From an uncultured Bacilli bacterium (lineage in GTDB: Bacteria; Bacillota_I; Bacilli_A; RF39; UBA660): DNA of 13,258 nucleotides. Position 1 is the first letter of the stretch, and each line of letters opens with the position of its first letter. The notes under the pieces were generated by a model. That model was not told the DNA's origin and searched no databases. It saw only the letters and a list, made by a program, of their open reading frames with translations. The stretch lies in contig CALWAA010000012.1 in the NCBI GenBank assembly GCA_944372725.1, positions 1 through 13,258 on the forward strand, read 5' to 3'. Position numbers and translations under genes: made by a program. Positions 11,361 to 13,258 of this stretch are shown one piece after another.

Positions 11361-12646
11361 TACAACTCTTTTCTTATTGCTTTCACACATAAAATAACAA
11401 TAATAAATATATCAATAATCTCCGCTATAACTAGAGAATACATGCCAATATGACATAGTGATAAAATAGCCATAGATACTAATTTTGTAATAACAGCTAC
11501 CATGGTAATAAACATGGTAGTTTTTGCTTTGCCAATCGCTTGTAATACGCTTTGAAGTGGTCCCTCTAGGTAAAATAAAACAAAGAATGGGGCTAATATT
11601 TCGATATATTCACTACCTTTTGTTGTATTATACAAAGTAGATAATAATGGTTCTCTAAAGAGGTAAATGAATGTTGAAAAAATAAGCCCAACAATAAAAG
11701 ATAAAATCATCGCTTGTTTTAGTCTTCTTTTTACCATTGCATAATTTTTATGATAAAAAAATCTTGAAATTTCCGGAAGTAAACTAGATGATATTGCTGC
11801 AATAAAAAAAGAGGGCATAGATAAAAGAGAGATGGTATAAGCATTATAAGCCCCATATTCATTTAAGATAAAATCCATGGAATATCCGGCAAAAAGAAGG
11901 ATATTCGTAAGGATAATTGGTTCAAAAAAGAAGCCAATATTGCCAACTAATCTACCCGATACAGTAGGAACAGATATACTAAGTATTTCCTTAGCAGTCT
12001 TCATATCTGGTTTTAAATCATTTTTAGTAATTTTAAATTTCTTAGGTAAGAAAAATAAAAAAGTAAAAATACTTGCTAGTTCTGATGCAATACTAATTAA
12101 AATAAGCCCCATAACAGAATAAACAATGCCTTTATTTACAAGGGTGGGAATAATTAAAAAGATTAAGGCCATTCTAACAATTTGTTCAATGATATTAGAA
12201 ATAGTATGAGGTGCCATTTTTTGCTTCCCATAAAAATATCCCTTTAAAATACTCGAAATAGATACAAAAGGGAAAGTAAGAGCCATAGCCATTAATAAAA
12301 CACTACATCTCATATCATTTAAAAGAGTACCAGCAATAAAATCTTTGGTGAAAAAGATGATTATGATAACTGCTATATTTAAAATTAAAGTGATGATAGT
12401 AGCACTGGATAGTATTTTAATACTTTTGGTTTTATTTTCGCTAATTAACTTAGATATAACCACTGGTAATGAAAGGGTAGCAATTGTAAGTAATAAAGAA
12501 TAGGTTGGCATAACCAAAGAATAAAGATTAATTGCATCACTTCCAACCATTCTCGTATAGATAATACGGATGGTAAATCCTAAAAGTTTAGTAATAAGAC
12601 CTCCAATCATCAAAATAAATGTTGCTTGCAAAAATTTGTTCTTCAA
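11357..12646 (-). CDS. MOP-superfamily lipid flippase, SpoVB/MurJ-like (polysaccharide biosynthesis protein)
   Basis: An integral membrane transporter of the MATE/MOP superfamily, expected to flip an undecaprenyl-linked sugar (lipid II or a polysaccharide unit) across the membrane. About 12 hydrophobic segments are visible from residue 9 to 425. The stretch LKGYFYGKQKMAPHTISNIIEQIVRM (about 133-158) is the conserved SpoVB/YtgP-type motif. A second internal half starts near 225 (ILSISVPTVSGRLVG). At 429 aa it is some 80-90 residues shorter than typical 14-helix members, and the missing part appears to be the last two helices. The start is TTG, with AGGGGGAG 6 nt upstream. A cell-wall role fits the carboxypeptidase and SEDS genes in the window, but the substrate is not known. 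Confidence 0.87.
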   Translation of the reverse strand: MKNKFLQATFILMIGGLITKLLGFTIRIIYTRMVGSDAINLYSLVMPTYSLLLTIATLSLPVVISKLISENKTKSIKILSSATIITLILNIAVIIIIFFTKDFIAGTLLNDMRCSVLLMAMALTFPFVSISSILKGYFYGKQKMAPHTISNIIEQIVRMALIFLIIPTLVNKGIVYSVMGLILISIASELASIFTFLFFLPKKFKITKNDLKPDMKTAKEILSISVPTVSGRLVGNIGFFFEPIILTNILLFAGYSMDFILNEYGAYNAYTISLLSMPSFFIAAISSSLLPEISRFFYHKNYAMVKRRLKQAMILSFIVGLIFSTFIYLFREPLLSTLYNTTKGSEYIEILAPFFVLFYLEGPLQSVLQAIGKAKTTMFITMVAVITKLVSMAILSLCHIGMYSLVIAEIIDIFIIVILCVKAIRKELY

Positions 12647-12678
12647 ATGCTACTCCCCCTTTTAAAATTAGTTTATTT

Positions 12679-12684
12679 AGTATA
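12679..12684 (-). promoter_or_regulatory. -10 box of the flippase gene
   Basis: TATACT on the minus strand, 32 nt before the TTG start. The matching -35 position has only AATTAA. It overlaps the plus-strand TATAAT of the Bro-N gene, so the two divergent promoters probably compete. Confidence 0.45.
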
Positions 12685-12688
12685 TAAT
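12683..12688 (+). promoter_or_regulatory. -10 box of the Bro-N gene
   Basis: A perfect TATAAT with no convincing -35 at 17 nt (TTTTAA at 12660-12665). It would give a leader of about 55 nt before the ATG at 12750. Confidence 0.45.
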
Positions 12689-12749
12689 TAAATATATGAA
12701 ATTAATTTTTTATTTAGTAGAGCTTATCAAGAGAAAGAAGGTGTGATGA

Positions 12750-13258
12750 ATGGATGAAAAACAAAATATAATGACCAATCTTTTTGAAGGTAAGGAAATT
12801 AGAAGTATATGGGACTCAGAAAAAGAAGAATATTACTTCAGTGTTGTAGATGTGATTCATGCTTTAACTGAATCAACTCGTCCTCGTAAATACTGGAGCG
12901 ACTTAAAAAACCAGTTAAAAAAAGAGGGAAGTGAGTTGTCCGAAAAAATCGGACAACTAAAATTAAAAGCTCAAGATGGAAAATACTATAATACAGATGT
13001 CTTGGATACCAAAGGAATATTTCGATTAGTCGAATCTATTCCTAGTCCTAAAGCAGAACCATTTAAAGTATGGTTAGCTAATCTTGGTAGCGAAAGAATA
13101 GATGAAGTTTTTAATCCGGAAATCGCCATTAGTAGAGCTATCTTGTATTATAAGAATAAAGGATATGATAATAACTGGATTAAAATGCGACTTACTGGTA
13201 TTGTTGACCGTTTTAAATTAACCGATGCTTGGAAAGAAAATGGAATTAATACACCTTT
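12750..13258 (+). CDS. Bro-N domain protein (BRO family / phage antirepressor-like), 3' end outside the window
   Basis: An open frame of 169 codons that runs off the window edge. The BRO N-terminal domain (about residues 9-115) is recognisable: LFEGKEIRSIWDSEKEEYYFSVVDVIHALTES, then RKYWSDLKNQLKKEGSELSEKIGQLKL, and the signature FRLVESIPSPKAEPFKVWLANLGSERI (91-117). The following part (NPEIAISRAILYYKNKGYDNNWIKMRL) is the usual second region of the chromosomal forms, which are about 250-300 aa in total. Bro-N domains bind DNA; phage versions act as antirepressors, while the role of chromosomal ones is unclear. The start is the ATG at 12750, preceded by AGAAGGTG. The gene diverges from the flippase gene. 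A perfect 10-bp hairpin lies inside the coding sequence at 12934-12958. Confidence 0.9.
   Translation, partial: MDEKQNIMTNLFEGKEIRSIWDSEKEEYYFSVVDVIHALTESTRPRKYWSDLKNQLKKEGSELSEKIGQLKLKAQDGKYYNTDVLDTKGIFRLVESIPSPKAEPFKVWLANLGSERIDEVFNPEIAISRAILYYKNKGYDNNWIKMRLTGIVDRFKLTDAWKENGINTP
12934..12958 (+). repeat. Perfect 10-bp inverted repeat inside the Bro-N coding sequence
   Basis: AGTTGTCCGA (12934-12943) and TCGGACAACT (12949-12958) are exact complements separated by AAAAA. They cover codons 62-70 (ELSEKIGQL region). No T tract follows on the plus strand, so this is not a standard terminator. Confidence 0.85.

Noticed and set aside
9674..13258. The XRE repressor and Bro-N antirepressor-like genes as ends of a prophage.
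   Set aside because: No integrase, att repeats, replication or structural phage genes lie between them, and a chromosomal flippase gene separates them.

Overview
This is a compact, AT-rich stretch of a low-GC Gram-positive chromosome. The genes present (tRNA-Ile and tRNA-Glu, rnc, smc, def, an FtsW-type SEDS protein, nadK, a SpoVB-type flippase) point to a Firmicutes/Bacilli lineage. SMC is short (980 aa), a length I associate with Mollicutes. The window nevertheless encodes peptidoglycan functions (an M15 carboxypeptidase, a SEDS glycosyltransferase, a MOP flippase), so the cell is walled. Trp is TGG wherever checked and no gene needs read-through of TGA, so the standard code applies. My best inference is a gut-type Bacilli lineage near the Mollicutes/Erysipelotrichia border (RF39-like). 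That placement rests on remembered family resemblance, not on a search.

Layout. 1-189: tRNA-Ile(GAT), cut at its 5' end, then tRNA-Glu(TTC) and a terminator. 207-1260: a membrane-anchored D,D-carboxypeptidase on the minus strand, diverging from a 118-aa orphan gene; their two promoters share overlapping -35 boxes. 1680-5342: the rnc-smc operon, ended by a two-way terminator shared with def. 5342-6182: def and a tiny Gly/Tyr-rich YjcZ-like membrane protein, both minus strand. 6205-7485: an FtsW/SpoVE-type SEDS gene. 7518-8783: two divergent unknown envelope proteins, one with a membrane anchor and one a lipoprotein. 8808-9686: nadK. 9674-11360: an XRE repressor gene diverging from a large secreted or surface protein gene. 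11357-12646: a 12-TM SpoVB/MurJ-like flippase on the minus strand. 12750-end: the 5' part of a Bro-N domain gene.

The most notable part is 9674-11360. The promoter of the 437-aa surface protein carries ATACGC half-sites in both orientations, including a perfect 10-bp palindrome that touches the -10 box, so it looks like a repressor-controlled switch run by the divergent XRE protein. The last ~170 bp of the surface gene change character. Between conserved YWTMSP and VRPVINL motifs, adenine falls from about 37% to about 14% on the coding strand, including at synonymous positions. That pattern, at the 3' end of a probable C-type-lectin/FGE-like domain, is what the variable region of a diversity-generating retroelement (DGR) target would look like. 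No reverse transcriptase or template repeat lies in the window, so this is a hypothesis.

Genes are very tightly packed. Several rho-independent terminators are built from the stop codon itself, convergent neighbours share hairpins, and several start codons are TTG or GTG. Many ribosome-binding sites have the form GGGTGAT or AGGTGAT, and upstream in-frame ATG/GTG codons lying in the promoter or in the SD itself are probably not used. No stretch longer than 300 bases lacks a gene.
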